From contig NZ_LQOM01000028.1 of assembly GCF_002101595.1 (NCBI RefSeq), positions 1 through 64,000 on the forward strand: a stretch of 64,000 bases of DNA, given 5' to 3'. The translations under genes and the position numbers were made by a program. Origin of the DNA: Mycobacterium celatum. Its GTDB lineage: Bacteria; Actinomycetota; Actinomycetes; Mycobacteriales; Mycobacteriaceae. Below the pieces are notes generated by a model that was given only the letters and a program-made list of their open reading frames with translations, was not told where the DNA came from and searched no databases. Positions 39,997 to 51,166 of this stretch are shown here, piece after piece (within the stretch, counting starts at the first letter, position 1; each line of letters opens with the position of its first letter).

Positions 39997-42900
39997 TTAC
40001 AGAAGGACTGTCTCGGCAAGAGAGTCCACGATTTTCATCGTTCCGATGCTGACGGTGGTGACCTTCTTGATGAGGTCGACGATGTAGGTCGGGTCGTCGT
40101 GTTCGTCGCACCAGTCGTTGGGGTCGTTGACGATGCCGGATGACTTGTCGGTGGCGACTTGGTAGCGGTCGATGATCCAACCGAGTGCCGAACGTGAGCC
40201 GAGCATGTATCGTTCGGCCTCGCCCGGAATTCCCGCAATGGTGACCTTAGGGTTGTAGATGATCGCGGAGTGGTCGGCCTTGGTCAACCAGCGCATCTTC
40301 TGTACTCGCCACGTCTCGCGGTCGTTGGGATCGGTACCCGGTTTCAGTTGCACCTCAAGCGGATACGGGTCGACGGCCTCGTATCCGACGTGCAGCCCGG
40401 CGAGCCTGCGGCCCGCATCGGCGACCTGGTCGAAGCGCTCACGGGACTCCGGTGTCGGGATGTGTGGGAGCATCTTCTTGAGGTCGGCGGCGTAGGTTTC
40501 GCGGTAGCCGGGATCGTGCAGCAGTCCGTAGACGTAGTAGAAAATGTCGTCCTTGGTAACTTGCTCCCCGATTGCCTTGCGATAGAGCTTCAGGATGCCG
40601 TCGGTGATGTTGTCGACGCGGCGGTAGCCGTACTCGTCGACGTCTGGTGTGTCGGCAGCAGTGAAATCCAGCCCACCGTCCGGTGATTCCGCTTTGACGT
40701 ATGTCCAGCGGGGGAAGAACTGGCCGCCGCTGCCGGCGCCGGTGACATGAAGGTTGGGAAGGTCATTGAGCATCAGCACGGAGAATGGGACATCGGACCC
40801 CGCGCCGACACAGTAGAAGCCGACATTCGAGTGATGAGGCGTCGGAAACATCGACGGCAGCTGTGAGCGCTCATGGTTTAGATAGCGGTCAAAGTAAACG
40901 CACTGCTTGCTGAAGGGTCGATAGACGCCAAAAACGTAGCCGACGGACTGCTCGTCGAGAGCTTTGCTTCGGGCCAGCGATGTTCGCAGGCTTCGTGACC
41001 ACTTGATGTTCTGTTCATCGGCCGCGGCAGGTGTCTCACCTAGGTAAGACGTGACCGCCTTCTCGTCGGGGCGCGTGATGGCATGGCGCTGACAGTATTC
41101 GTCAAACGGCTCCAGCTGGCCGTTGTAGCTGTCAATCAGTCGGTTGACACAGGCCCGCAACATATTCCGAGAATAGTTGTAGACCCATGCATCACGGCCC
41201 GTCTCAAGGCCTCGACTGAATGCGCTGAAGACAGTGGTCGCTCCTGGTGCTGGCTTTTTGTCACCGATGACGGGCCAGCTGCTGAATGTGTCGTCGCGCT
41301 GGTTGACCCAGTCGCCATGAGTATTTGGCGCAATCTTTTCCCAGTCGAGGGTGTCGAGGTGCCCGTCGCCAATGATCCGCAGCTTGTCCTCGCGGCTCAG
41401 GTAGTCCCCGATGTCGCGGTAGAAGATCTGGCACGACCCCACGTGTTTCGGATCCTTGGCGCCGATGAAGATGGCGACGGTATTGCGGCTACCGCCGCCG
41501 AAGACCTTGCCGCCCTCCTTGCGCGACAGCTCCCCGGCTGTTCGCTGGTTACCGCGAAGGTTGTACACGTAGATCGCCGAATAGTCGTCGGCCAGCGAAA
41601 GCCGCATGCCGTCGGCAGTGTTGCCATCGATCCAGCCGCCGTTGGACACGAACCCGACGACACCGTGGTCGCCGATTCGGTCGGTCGCCCATCGGAAGGC
41701 GCGGATGTAGGAGTCGTAGAGGCTGTTCTTGTTCGTCGCGGTCGACCGTTTCGCATACGTCTGCTCGATCCGGCTGTCCAGCGTCGGGTACTTCATATTC
41801 GCGTTCAAGTCGTTGGCGCTGCTCTGCCCCACCGAGTAGGGCGGGTTGCCGACGACGACGCTGATCGGCGTTTGCAACTGGCGCTGGATGCGTTCGTTGT
41901 TGCGGGGAACATGATTGCATCCATGGAATCGCCAGCCTCGGAGATCTGGAACGTGTCGGCGAGCACGATCCCGGTGAATGGCTCGTAGGCATTATCGCCA
42001 GCCGTCTTGCCGGCAAGCGCATGATAGGTGGTTTCGATGTTGACCGCGGCGATGTAGTACGCCAGCAGCATGATCTCGTTGGCGTGCATCTCCTCGGCGT
42101 ACTTACGAGTCAAATCGTGCGGCGTGATCAGTCCCGACTGCAGCAGCCTGGTAATGAATGTGCCCGTTCCGGCGAAGCCGTCCAGAATGTGCACGCCTTT
42201 GTCGGTCAGCCCGCGGCCGAAGTGTTGGCGCATCACCGTGTCCACCGACCGCAGAATGAAGTCCACGATTTCGACTGGCGTGTAGACGATTCCGAGCGCT
42301 TCGGCCTGCTTCTTGAAGCCGATCCGGAAGAATCTTTCGTAGAGCTCGGCGATCACCTGCTGTTTGCCCTCGGCGCTGGTGACCTCAGCCGCCCGTCGGC
42401 GGACCGAGGCGTAAAACCCTTCCAATCGTTTGGTTTCGGCTTCCAGGCCGGTGCCGCCGAGTGTTTCGACCATCTTCTGCATGGTCTGCGACACCGGGTT
42501 ATGCGAAGCGAAGTCGTGCTCGGCGAACAGCGCGTCGAACACCGGCCGGGTGATCAGATGCTGCGAGAGCATGCTGATCGCATCGGCCGGGGTGATCGAG
42601 TCGTTGAGGTTGTGGCGCAACCCGGCCAAAAACCGGCCGAAGGCGTCGGCGATGCCGGGATCGGCCCCGTCCAGCAGCGCCTTGATCCGCGTGGTCAGCG
42701 TGCCCGCGATGTCGGCGACGTCGGCCGCCCATTGCTCCCAGTACGTGCGGGTGCCGACTTTGTCGACGATGCGGGTGTAGATGGCTTCCTGCCACTTCGA
42801 CAGCGAGAACAACGCCATCTGGGTAACGGCAGCGCCGTCAGCAGCAACAGGCTCCTCGGTCGTTGGTCCGATGTGATCGCCGAGAAGCTGGTTGCTGCCT

Positions 42901-44875
42901 TCGCCGGTTTTCTTCGCGGTCGACGACGTGTTCAGCGCGATGCTGTTGACCATCGCGTCGAAGCGTTCGTCGTGGGAACGCAACGCGTTCAGCACTTGCC
43001 AGACCACCTTGAACCGGCGGTTGTCGGCCAGCGCGGTCGACGGCTCGACTCCGGCGGGCACCGCCACCGGCAAGATCACATAGCCATAGTCTTTGTGCGG
43101 CGCTTTGCGCATCACCCGGCCTACCGACTGCACCACGTCGACCACCGAATTGCGCGGATTGAGGAACAGCACCGCATCGAGCGCAGGCACGTCCACACCT
43201 TCGGACAGGCACCGGGCATTGGTCAGGATGCGGCATTCGTCTTCGGCGACAGGGGCTTTCAACCACGACAGCTTGGCGTCACGGGCCAACGCATTGAAGG
43301 TTCCGTCGACGTGCTCCACCACACATTTCAGTCCGCGGTTGGTGTCGTCGACCTGTGGGCCAACTTCGTCGAGCAGGTCTTGATACGCCTCGACCACTTT
43401 GGGGAACATCTCGGCGATCTGCTTGGAGGTGGCGATGTCTCGTGCGAACGCGACGGCCCGGCGCATCGGGAGCTCGGCGCGAAACTCGAACCGTCCGGCG
43501 CGGTTCCGGCGCGCTTGGCCAGCCCGTTCCAGCAGCCGACGATCTTCGACGCGTCATCCAGCATCAGTTCATGGCCGTGTGCTGCGAGGTCTTGCTGCAG
43601 GCGCGGTGCGATGACCGACTCGTCGATGGTCAACACCAGCACCTTGTAGTCGGTGAGCAGTCCGCGCTCGACAGCCTCACCGAAGGTCAATCGATGAAAC
43701 TCCGGGCCGAAGGTGTGCTCGTCATCCATCGACACGAGTTCGGCCGAATGCTGGTCGGCTTTGTCCTTGACGTTCTCGTCGAAAATCCTTGGTGTGGCGG
43801 TCATGTAGAGTCGGCGCGCCGCTTTGAGATAGTCGGCGTCGTGCACCCGAACGAAGTTGGACTCGTCGTCGCCGGCCAGCGTCACCCCGGTGGTGCGGTG
43901 CGCCTCGTCGCAGACCACCAGATCGAACTCGTCGACCCCGAGACCCTGAGCCTGCGCCACGACGGGCAGCGACTGGTAGGTGCAGAACACCACCGTCAAC
44001 CCCTGCGCACGCTTGCGGTGCTCCATCTCGTGTGTGAGCAACTGCGGATCGGTGGTGACCGGGATCGGCACGTCGTGGACGTTGTAGTCCTCGGTCGATC
44101 GCGACACCTTGGTGTCCGAGCAGACCGCGAATGCCCGTAGGTCCAGCTCGGACTGCGCGGTCCATTCCCGCAGGGTTTGGCTCAGCAGCGAGATCGACGG
44201 CACGAGAAACAGAATGCGTGCGCTTCCGCCCTTTTCGGCGGCCACACGTTCGGCGATCTTCAGCGCGGTGAACGTCTTACCGGTCCCGCAGGCCATCACC
44301 AGCTTGCCGCGGTCGTTGCCCACACCGAACCCACGGAACACCGCATCGATCGCCTGCTCCTGGTGCGGCCTTGGGCCGTAGCGTTTGGCCGGCGACAGGT
44401 TCACCTGTATCCGGCCCTGCGGCCAGGCGATGTCCCAGTCGATCGGTGATTCGGCAATTTCAGCGAGCCCGATCCGCTGCACCGGCTTTGTCTGGCCATC
44501 CAGCGCATCCTCGGCGTTCGGGCTCCACCGGTCGGTGGTCGAGATGATCACCCGGTTGTTGAACTCCAACTTGCCGGATGCGGTGAAGAAAGAATCGATG
44601 TCTTCCTTCCGCAGGGTGTGCGTTGGCTCGTAGAACTTGCACTGGATCGCGGTGTACTCACCAGTGTCACGCTCGCGGGCCACCAGGTCGATGCCGATGT
44701 CGGGCTTGCCCTTGCGACCCGGCCAGTCGATCCAGCGCCAAACCGCGTCGTATTGCTGCGAAAGCATCGGATCCAGCTCGAAGTAGCGCACCATCAACTG
44801 CTCGAACAAGGTGCCGCGCTCGGAGTTCGACGGCGCCTTACGGAAAGCCTCAATGACCTCGTGTACGGATCCCAT
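39997..44875 (-). pseudogene. Type ISP restriction-modification enzyme, split by two frameshifts
   Basis: One gene of about 1,620 codons now in three frames. Segment 1 (44875 to about 43492): Mrr-like nuclease with D59 (KPDIGIDLVA) and Q78-C-K80, then an SF2 helicase with Walker A ACGTGKT (196-201) and DEAH (323-326). Segment 2 (about 43492-41910): helicase lobe 2 (NARCLSEGVDVPALDAVLFL, VGRVMRKAP), the coupler, and methyltransferase motif I LDGFAGTGTF. Segment 3 (to 39997): motif IV VVVGNPPYSVG and the target-recognition region. One base is missing at about 43489-43494 and one in a C-run at about 41908-41912. Domain order matches single-chain Type ISP enzymes such as LlaGI. Nuclease and methylase are now on separate ORFs, so restriction by a single chain is lost. 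Confidence 0.82.
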
Positions 44876-45021
44876 TACCGCCCGATCCCTTCACCCGCCG
44901 ATACCGATGTCGATGAACATACTGCGCCCCACCGACAACGCGGTCAGCTTATTGACGTCGAGAAATTCCAGCACGGGCCGCCACGTCCGACGGAGCGGCC
45001 GCTAACTGATTGGCGCGAGCG

Positions 45022-46257
45022 CTATAGGGACACGCCCAGTAACGCGTCCACCGCAGTCGCCACCGCCTGCGGCGCGTCGGCATCGTGGCCGCCGTAGTCG
45101 AGCGCATCGGTGACCCAACCGTCAACTGCGGCAAGGGCTTTGGGAGTATCCAGGTCGTCGGCCAGGTAGCGGCGCAGCCGGGCGATGGTGTCGGCAGCGT
45201 CCGGGCCGGCGGGCAGCGCGGTCGCGCTGCGCCACCGGTGCAGCCGCGCGGTGGCCTCGTCGAGCAACTGGGCGGTCCAGTAGCGGTCGGCGCGGTAGTG
45301 CCCCGCCAGCAGGCCCAGCCGGATCGCCGACGGCTCGACGCCCTGGGCGCGCAACGCCGACACCAGCACCAGGTTGCCGCGGCTCTTGGACATCTTGTGG
45401 CCGTCCCAGCCGATCATGCCGGCGTGCACGTAGTGGCGGGCGAATCGCCGCTCGCCGCTGACACATTCGGCGTGCGCGGCGGTGAACTCGTGATGCGGGA
45501 AGATCAGGTCGGTGCCGCCGCCCTGGATATCCAGGCCGGTGCCGATGCGGCTGAGCGCGATCGCCGCGCACTCCACGTGCCAGCCCGGCCGGCCGGGGCC
45601 GAACGGCGACTCCCAGCTGGGCTCGCCCGGGCGTGAGGCCCGCCACATCAGCGCGTCGAGCGGATCGGTCTTGCCCGGGCGGTCTGGGTCGCCCCCGCGT
45701 TCGGCGAACAACGCCAGCATGGTGTCGCGGTCGTAGCCGGACTCGTAGCCGAATTGCAGTGTGGCGTCGGCGCGGAAGTAGACGTCGGGGTAGTCGCCGT
45801 CGACGAGGTAGGCCGCCCCGGATGCCAGCATCTTTTCGACGAGTTCGATGACCTCGTCGACGGCTTCGGTCGCTGCGACGTACTCGCGCGGCGGCAACAC
45901 CCGCAGCGCCGTCATGTCGTCGCGGAACAGCGTGACCTCGCGGGCCGCGAGGTCACGCCAGTCCACCCCGTCACGCTCGGCGCGCTCGAAAAGCGGATCG
46001 TCGACGTCGGTGACGTTCTGCACGTAGTGCGCGTCATGCCCGAGGTCGAGCCACAGCCGATGGATCAGGTCGAACGCCAGGTAGGTGGCGGCATGCCCGA
46101 GATGGGTGGCGTCGTAAGGGGTGATCCCGCAGACGTACATCGTGGCGGTGGGCCCGGCCGCGACCGGGCGTACCTGGCGGTCGGAGGTGTCATACAGCCG
46201 TAGCTGCGGGCCGCGTCCCGGCAGCGCCGGCGGCGGTACCGAAGGCCAGGACTGCAT
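45022..46257 (-). CDS. mshC: Cysteine:glucosaminyl-inositol ligase MshC
   Basis: Ligates cysteine to GlcN-Ins in mycothiol synthesis. The 411-residue protein is a cysteinyl-tRNA synthetase paralogue without the anticodon domain. It has the zinc Cys in [22 protein letters not shown] with HLGH (HIGH motif), further zinc ligands in [17 protein letters not shown] and [14 protein letters not shown], and KMSKSRGN. Length is close to the M. tuberculosis enzyme (about 414). The ATG at 46257 gives the family N-terminus MQSW. Adjacent to cysQ as in M. tuberculosis Rv2130c-Rv2131c. Confidence 0.95.
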   Translation of the reverse strand: MQSWPSVPPPALPGRGPQLRLYDTSDRQVRPVAAGPTATMYVCGITPYDATHLGHAATYLAFDLIHRLWLDLGHDAHYVQNVTDVDDPLFERAERDGVDWRDLAAREVTLFRDDMTALRVLPPREYVAATEAVDEVIELVEKMLASGAAYLVDGDYPDVYFRADATLQFGYESGYDRDTMLALFAERGGDPDRPGKTDPLDALMWRASRPGEPSWESPFGPGRPGWHVECAAIALSRIGTGLDIQGGGTDLIFPHHEFTAAHAECVSGERRFARHYVHAGMIGWDGHKMSKSRGNLVLVSALRAQGVEPSAIRLGLLAGHYRADRYWTAQLLDEATARLHRWRSATALPAGPDAADTIARLRRYLADDLDTPKALAAVDGWVTDALDYGGHDADAPQAVATAVDALLGVSL

Positions 46258-46360
46258 ACCGTCGACTTTAAGCGTCGGCTCAGCCGGCCAACCGGATGGC
46301 ACCCACGTTGAACGGCCGCGACCCGTCCCCCTCGCCGCTCCGCGGCTGGGGGTGCCCCAG

Positions 46361-46392
46361 CGCCCGGCTACGCCGCGCTTGCGATCGCCGCC
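46361..46392 (-). repeat. 50-bp repeat, partial copy e (inverted)
   Basis: CGCCCGGCTACGCCGCGCTT and the following GCGATCGCCGCC repeat the core of copy d, 40 bp away, in the mshC-cysQ gap. Confidence 0.7.
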
Positions 46393-46400
46393 GGTTGGAT

Positions 46401-46447
46401 GGCGGCGACCCGCTGCGCCCGGCTACGCCGCGCTTGCGATCGCCGCT
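46401..46447 (-). repeat. 50-bp repeat, copy d, overlapping the cysQ 3' end
   Basis: Inverted copy of the 4615-4720 repeats. The cysQ stop codon (46423-46425) and its last seven residues (AAIASAA) are encoded inside it. The change from TTC to TAC relative to copies a/b creates the TAG stop on the minus strand. Confidence 0.8.
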
Positions 46448-47202
46448 AGGAGCACATCGGCCAGCTCCGGGCGGCACATCAGGAAGTCGGGCAGATACGG
46501 ATCGGGCCGGTTGTAGACCAGCTCCGAGCCGTCCAGCCGCGATGCGTGCAAGCCCGCCGCCAGCACCACGCCGGCCGGTGCGGCCGAATCCCATTCCCAC
46601 TGCCCGCCGGCGTGGACATACGCGTCGACGTCGCCGCGCACCACCGACATCGCTTTCGCCCCGGCCGAACCGATCGGCACCACCTCGACGTCGAGCCGCT
46701 CGACCAGCCGGTACAGCACCGCGGGCGGGCGGGTGGAGCTCGCGGTGATCCGGATCGGCCCGGAATGCGGCCTGCGACGGGCCGCTGTGTCGGCGCCGAC
46801 GGTGTCGCTGCGGTACAGCTCCCCCATCGCGGGCAGCGCGACCGCGGCGTCGGTGATGGCCCCGTGCGGGCCGCCGTCGCGCCGCCACAACGCGACGTGC
46901 ACGGCCCAGTCGTCGCGGCCGGGGGTGGAGAACTCGCGGGTGCCGTCCACCGGGTCGACGATCCACACCCGGTCGGCCCGCAACCGGGTCAGGTCGTCGT
47001 AGGCCTCCTCGGACAGCACCGCGTCGGCCGGCCGCTCGGCCCGCAGCCGCCGCAGCAGCAGCGTGTTGGCGTACGCGTCGCCGGCGTCGCCGAGGCGCCA
47101 CGGATGGTCGAACCCGACCTCGTCGCGCACCGCCAGCAGCAGCCGCCCGGCGTCGGCGGCCAGGTCGGCGGCCAGCGCCGCATCGGTCAACTCCGGGCTC
47201 AC
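46423..47202 (-). CDS. cysQ: 3'-phosphoadenosine-5'-phosphate phosphatase CysQ
   Basis: Hydrolyses PAP(S) and so affects sulfate assimilation; the mycobacterial enzyme also acts on some sugar phosphates. The 259-residue protein belongs to the inositol monophosphatase fold: LSEEAYDDL supplies the first metal Glu, [13 protein letters not shown] is the signature Asp-Pro-(Val)-Asp-Gly-Thr, and [19 protein letters not shown] the C-terminal metal Asp. The GTG at 47202 matches the VSPxLTDAAL start of the family; TTG 47220 is a possible alternative. The C-terminal AAIASAA is derived from a repeat element. Confidence 0.92.
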   Translation of the reverse strand: MSPELTDAALAADLAADAGRLLLAVRDEVGFDHPWRLGDAGDAYANTLLLRRLRAERPADAVLSEEAYDDLTRLRADRVWIVDPVDGTREFSTPGRDDWAVHVALWRRDGGPHGAITDAAVALPAMGELYRSDTVGADTAARRRPHSGPIRITASSTRPPAVLYRLVERLDVEVVPIGSAGAKAMSVVRGDVDAYVHAGGQWEWDSAAPAGVVLAAGLHASRLDGSELVYNRPDPYLPDFLMCRPELADVLLAAIASAA

Positions 47203-47223
47203 CCGGTCCAGTATTGCCAATGC

Positions 47224-47724
47224 TCAGCGGTTTTCCGCAATCCAGTCGCTGGTGAAGCCCAGAGTCGCAGCGATCCCCTCGTCGAGTTGGTCGCCGACAA
47301 GGTTTTCGATCTGCCCGCCGATCAACGGGACCTTGACCGCCACCGTCACCGCAACACTCAACCGGGACCCGCTGCGAATCGGCACCAGCAACGCTTCCGC
47401 GAACGCCGACGCCCGCAGGCCGCGGACGGTCACCTCGACCTCGCCGCGCACCTGATCGCCGACCCGACTCCACGCCTCGTTGTGCACCATCCTCAGATCG
47501 CCGCGCTGGAACCGGGCGATCGGTTTGGGAAGCTCGACGCGGACGAGGCTGGCCGTGACGGTCACCGCGACGCGACCGGCTGGGTCGACGGCCAATGAGT
47601 CCAGGGTGACGGCGCCGTCTCCGGCGGCCAGCCGCGCCCGCCAGTAACGCTCGTCGCCGAACGCGGCGAGGATCTCGTCGGCGCCCGCCGGCGAGTCCAC
47701 TGACACGTCGAATGACCGTGGCAT
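47224..47724 (-). CDS. DUF2505 family protein
   Basis: A 166-residue protein with the START/SRPBCC-like pattern of DUF2505. It has MPRSFDVSVDSPAGADEILAAFGDERYWRARL, VTVTASLVRVELPKPIARF and a C-terminal amphipathic helix LIGGQIENLVGDQLDEGI. It probably binds a hydrophobic ligand, unknown. It lies between the SCO1664-family gene (7-bp gap) and cysQ. Confidence 0.8.
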   Translation of the reverse strand: MPRSFDVSVDSPAGADEILAAFGDERYWRARLAAGDGAVTLDSLAVDPAGRVAVTVTASLVRVELPKPIARFQRGDLRMVHNEAWSRVGDQVRGEVEVTVRGLRASAFAEALLVPIRSGSRLSVAVTVAVKVPLIGGQIENLVGDQLDEGIAATLGFTSDWIAENR

Positions 47725-47731
47725 GACCGCC

Positions 47732-48547
47732 CTAGAACGCCGGCCAGGGAATGGGGCGGTGCCGGTCCGGGCTGGGCATCACCGGGTTGTCCAGCAGCGC
47801 GCGAGCCCGCAACCGCAGCGCAGCGATCTCGGCGGCGGTGATGTGTTCGGCCAGCTGGTCGCACAGCGACCCGTTCAAGGCATCGACCAGGTGGGCCACC
47901 GCGTCCAGCGTGTCGTCGTCGACGGGTTTGCCGGCCCAGCCCCACAGCACGGTGCGCAGCTTGTCCTGCGCATGCAGGCACACTCCGTGGTCGACGCCGT
48001 AGACGTCGCCGTCGACGCCGCGCAGGACGTGCCCGCCCTTGCGGTCGGCGTTGTTGACCAGGATGTCGAACACCGCCATCCGCCACAGCCGGATGTCGTC
48101 GGCGTGGACCAACGCGACTTCGTCGCCGGCGTAGTCATACGCTCGCAGCACCGGCAGATAGCCGGGCGGCAACCTGTCGGCCGGAACAAGGTCGACCAGG
48201 TCTGGTCCCGGGCCCGGGTCCGAGCCGGGTGCGTCGCCGGGTTGATCGACCCAGCGCTGCAGCATGCCCGGACCGGCCGGTCCGTAACGAATGATGGTGT
48301 ACGGCACGATGTTCCAGCCTAACTGCGTCGAAACCAGGTAGGCCCCGAGCTCACGGCCGGCCAGCGTGCCGTCGGGGAAATCCCACAGCGGCTGCTCGCC
48401 CGCGACCGGCTTGTAGACGCAGTGCACGCTGCGCTCCCCCAGCGTCGCTTCGCACAGAAAAGTCGCGTTGCTGGCCGAGCGGATGCGTCCGAGGACCGTC
48501 AGCTCGCCGCGCCGCAGCACCTCACGATCGTCAGCCCTCGACGTCAT
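47732..48547 (-). CDS. SCO1664-family (PI3/4-kinase-like fold) protein
   Basis: A 271-residue protein of an actinobacterial family annotated as SCO1664, with distant similarity to phosphatidylinositol kinase folds. It has VHCVYKPVAGEQPLWDFPDGTLAGRELGAYL (Lys and Glu of a kinase-like ATP site), RLWRMAVFDILVNNADRKGGHVL resembling a catalytic-loop Asn/Asp, and GVDHGVCLH resembling the DFG-type Asp. Substrate unknown. The start at 48547 overlaps the DUF3090 gene end by 17 nt, suggesting coupling; the pair is conserved in gene order with the phosphatase. Confidence 0.82.
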   Translation of the reverse strand: MTSRADDREVLRRGELTVLGRIRSASNATFLCEATLGERSVHCVYKPVAGEQPLWDFPDGTLAGRELGAYLVSTQLGWNIVPYTIIRYGPAGPGMLQRWVDQPGDAPGSDPGPGPDLVDLVPADRLPPGYLPVLRAYDYAGDEVALVHADDIRLWRMAVFDILVNNADRKGGHVLRGVDGDVYGVDHGVCLHAQDKLRTVLWGWAGKPVDDDTLDAVAHLVDALNGSLCDQLAEHITAAEIAALRLRARALLDNPVMPSPDRHRPIPWPAF

Positions 48548-49118
48548 CGTCAGACCCGAGCAACGCGCTACGCCGGTAGCCGTTGGTGCGCGCACAGATG
48601 TGTCCGTCCGGGTCCAGCGGTTCGTCACAGAGCGGGCAGGGCGGACGGCCCGCGGAGATGACGAGGTTGGTGCGAGTTGCGAACTGCCGCGCCGACTCCG
48701 GCGTCAGGAAGACCCGCACGGCGTCGGGACCCTCGTCGGTGTCGTCGAGCACGACCGACGCATCGAACTCGGTGTCGGTGACGGCCAGCAGCTCCACCAC
48801 CACGGTCTGCGCCTCGGAATCCCAGCCGAGGCCCATTGTGCCGACCCGGAACTCGGCGTCGACCGGGGTGATCAACGGGCTGAGGTCCTCGACCTCGGTG
48901 GTCTCCGGCGGCACCGGGGTGCCGAAGCGACGGTTGACCTCGAGCAGCAGTGCACCGATGCGCTCGGCGAGCACCGCGACTTGCTGCTTCTCCAGTACCA
49001 CCGACACCACGCGCGAGTCGCCGACCGCTTGCAGGTAGAACGTCCGGTTGCCGGGCTGGCCGACGGTCCCGGCGACGAAGCGGTCGGGTGTACGGAAGAC
49101 GTGAATTGCGCGGGGCAT
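48531..49118 (-). CDS. DUF3090 family protein, Rv2134c-like
   Basis: A 195-residue protein, MPRAIHVFRTPDRFVAGTVG, with a C-terminal zinc-ribbon-like motif: CPLCDEPLDPDGHIC (two Cys pairs, 3+1 spacing). The start at 49118 has GGGAG 7-8 nt upstream and gives the length I recall for Rv2134c. Function unknown; it is encoded with the SCO1664-family protein and the histidine phosphatase across actinobacteria. Confidence 0.85.
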   Translation of the reverse strand: MPRAIHVFRTPDRFVAGTVGQPGNRTFYLQAVGDSRVVSVVLEKQQVAVLAERIGALLLEVNRRFGTPVPPETTEVEDLSPLITPVDAEFRVGTMGLGWDSEAQTVVVELLAVTDTEFDASVVLDDTDEGPDAVRVFLTPESARQFATRTNLVISAGRPPCPLCDEPLDPDGHICARTNGYRRSALLGSDDDVEG

Positions 49119-49163
49119 GGCATCTCCCAAAATACCGGCAGTTGCCGCTGTGTCGTAATGCCT

Positions 49164-49856
49164 TCAGTCGGTCGAGCCGCCGACCACGGCGTCGCTCGGC
49201 GGCGCTTCGCCATCTGGCGACGGCGGCGCGGTCAGCGCCGATGTCAGCCGCGCGCCGGTGTGATTGACGTGCATCACGAATGGGCGCAGTTGCGTGTAGC
49301 GGATCACACTCATTGACGCGGGATCGGCAGTGACGCGCTGGAAACCGTCCAGGTGCAAACCCAGCGCGTCCGCGACGACGGCCTTGATCACGTCGCCGTG
49401 GGTGCAGGCCACCCACAGCGCGTCGCCGCCGAGCTCGTCGGCCAGCCGCCGGTCGTGGTCGCGCACCGCGGCCACCGCACGAGTCTGCACCTGCGCCAAA
49501 CCCTCCCCGCCCGGGAACACCGCCGCGCTGGGATGCGCCTGCACCACCGCCCACAGCGGCTCCTTGGCCAGGTCGGCGATCTTGCTACCCGTCCAGTCGC
49601 CGTAGTCGACCTCGGAAAGGCGTTCGTCGACGACGGGCTGCAGGCCCAGCGCCCCGGCCAGCGGTTCGACCGTGCGCCGGCACCGCAAAAGCGGCGAGCA
49701 CACCACCGCCCGGATCGGCAGTTCGGCCAGCCGGTCGATCAGGCCGGCGGCTTGCTCGCGGCCCTTGTCGTCGAGGTCGACGCCCTCGGAACGGCCGGCC
49801 AACACGTGTGCGGTGTTGGAGGTGGATCGCCCGTGCCGCAACAGGATGACGGTCAT
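49164..49856 (-). CDS. Histidine phosphatase superfamily protein, Rv2135c-like
   Basis: A 230-residue cytosolic phosphatase of the phosphoglycerate-mutase clan. It starts [21 protein letters not shown] with the RHG catalytic motif. [13 protein letters not shown] supplies a phosphate-binding Arg, [11 protein letters not shown] the acid region, and [18 protein letters not shown] the second His. MSMEG-type relatives have been described as acid phosphatases; the substrate is unknown. It overlaps uppP by 4 nt. The long open frame upstream is antisense of nothing real but an alternate frame of uppP, so the ATG at 49856 was chosen. Confidence 0.88.
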   Translation of the reverse strand: MTVILLRHGRSTSNTAHVLAGRSEGVDLDDKGREQAAGLIDRLAELPIRAVVCSPLLRCRRTVEPLAGALGLQPVVDERLSEVDYGDWTGSKIADLAKEPLWAVVQAHPSAAVFPGGEGLAQVQTRAVAAVRDHDRRLADELGGDALWVACTHGDVIKAVVADALGLHLDGFQRVTADPASMSVIRYTQLRPFVMHVNHTGARLTSALTAPPSPDGEAPPSDAVVGGSTD

Positions 49857-50683
49857 ATCGCCGCCACGGTTCCGGTTGCCAGCAGGATCAGCACGGTCAC
49901 CCCGGCGATTATCCGGTAGCCGACGAACCAGTACATGTTGTGGCGCACCAGAAACCGCAGAAGCCACGCCACTGCGAACAACCCGACGACAAAGGCGATG
50001 ACCGTCGCCACCAGCAGTTGCGGCCCGGTGGCGCTCATCCCCTCGCTCACCGGATGGAAGGCGTCGGGCAACGAGAACAGCCCGGAGGCGAAGACGGCGG
50101 GGATGGCCAGCAGGAAACCGAACCGGGCGGCCAGCTCGCGCTCGAGACCGAGAAACAGCCCGGCGCTGATCGTGGCCCCGGACCTCGACACCCCGGGAAC
50201 CAGCGCCAGCGTCTGCGCAAAACCCACGACGACCGCGTCGCGCCAGCCGAGCTGGTCGATGTGGCGCGTCTGCCGCCCGAGGTACTCCGCCGCCGCGATC
50301 ACCGCCGAGAACACCACGAGCGCCGTCGCCACCACCCACAGGTTGCGCACGCCCGAGCGGATCTCGTAGGTGAACACCAGACCCAGCACGCAGATCGGGA
50401 TGGTGCCGATGATCACGTACCAGCCCAGCCGGTAGTCGGCGCCGCGGTGGGCTTTGACAACCAGGCCGTTGAACCATGCCCTGACGATGCGAACGATGTC
50501 GCGGGCGAAATACACCAGCACGGCGAGCTCGGTGCCCAGCTGGGTGACGGCGGTGAACGAGGCGCCGGCGTCGCAGTCGAACATCAGCCGCGAAACGATC
50601 GCCAGGTGGCCCGACGAGGACACCGGAAGGAACTCGGTCAATCCCTGCACCACGGCCAAAACGATTACCTGCCACCAAGACAT
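49853..50683 (-). CDS. uppP: Undecaprenyl-diphosphatase UppP
   Basis: Recycles the lipid carrier of cell-wall synthesis (decaprenyl/undecaprenyl pyrophosphate to phosphate) in the membrane. The 276-residue protein has [20 protein letters not shown] with the [10 protein letters not shown] motif, a [12 protein letters not shown] segment, and [28 protein letters not shown] with the PGxSRSGAT motif. About eight membrane spans. The start at 50683 gives the M. tuberculosis length; an ATG 18 nt upstream is possible. Presumably links to the downstream phosphatase only by position. Confidence 0.95.
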   Translation of the reverse strand: MSWWQVIVLAVVQGLTEFLPVSSSGHLAIVSRLMFDCDAGASFTAVTQLGTELAVLVYFARDIVRIVRAWFNGLVVKAHRGADYRLGWYVIIGTIPICVLGLVFTYEIRSGVRNLWVVATALVVFSAVIAAAEYLGRQTRHIDQLGWRDAVVVGFAQTLALVPGVSRSGATISAGLFLGLERELAARFGFLLAIPAVFASGLFSLPDAFHPVSEGMSATGPQLLVATVIAFVVGLFAVAWLLRFLVRHNMYWFVGYRIIAGVTVLILLATGTVAAI

Positions 50684-50733
50684 CGCCGCCGTCGCAGACA
50701 CGACGACGACCGTACCTGGTGCGTCCGGCGGGA

Positions 50734-51045
50734 CTAGACGGGCTCGGCGACGGCGACCGAGTCACGCACCGCGGCGGCAAGGCTGCGCTCGTCGGTGATG
50801 TCGATGTCGACCACGCTTCGCCTGGACCTGGCGATCACGTCCTCCGGCTGCGGAACCGGCCCGGACAGCCGCGGCCGGTAGACCTCGACCAGCAGCCACC
50901 GCCGTTCGATGCGGAAGGCGAAACTGCGGCCATCCCCGACGTGCCCGAATCCACTTGCGAACGCCCTGGCCGGGAAGACCCCGGTCCACATGTCCTCGAT
51001 GACGAAATCCGAGTCGGCGTATTGACGGTCTTCGGCGACGGTCAT
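50734..51045 (-). CDS. Conserved actinobacterial protein, Rv2137c-like
   Basis: A 103-residue protein beginning [20 protein letters not shown] and containing [26 protein letters not shown]. Small alpha/beta protein of unknown function, encoded 50 bp upstream of uppP in the same direction and divergent from lppL. Identity rests on position and length only. Confidence 0.65.
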   Translation of the reverse strand: MTVAEDRQYADSDFVIEDMWTGVFPARAFASGFGHVGDGRSFAFRIERRWLLVEVYRPRLSGPVPQPEDVIARSRRSVVDIDITDERSLAAAVRDSVAVAEPV

Positions 51046-51166
51046 GCGACGACCATACCTTTCCGAGCACCCGTGCCATCCGTGACGGGGCCGGGCGGCA
51101 CCCGGCAATGTTCCTTAGAATCGGACTCCAATCCGACTACCCGTCGCATACCTCGAGAGTTACCCG

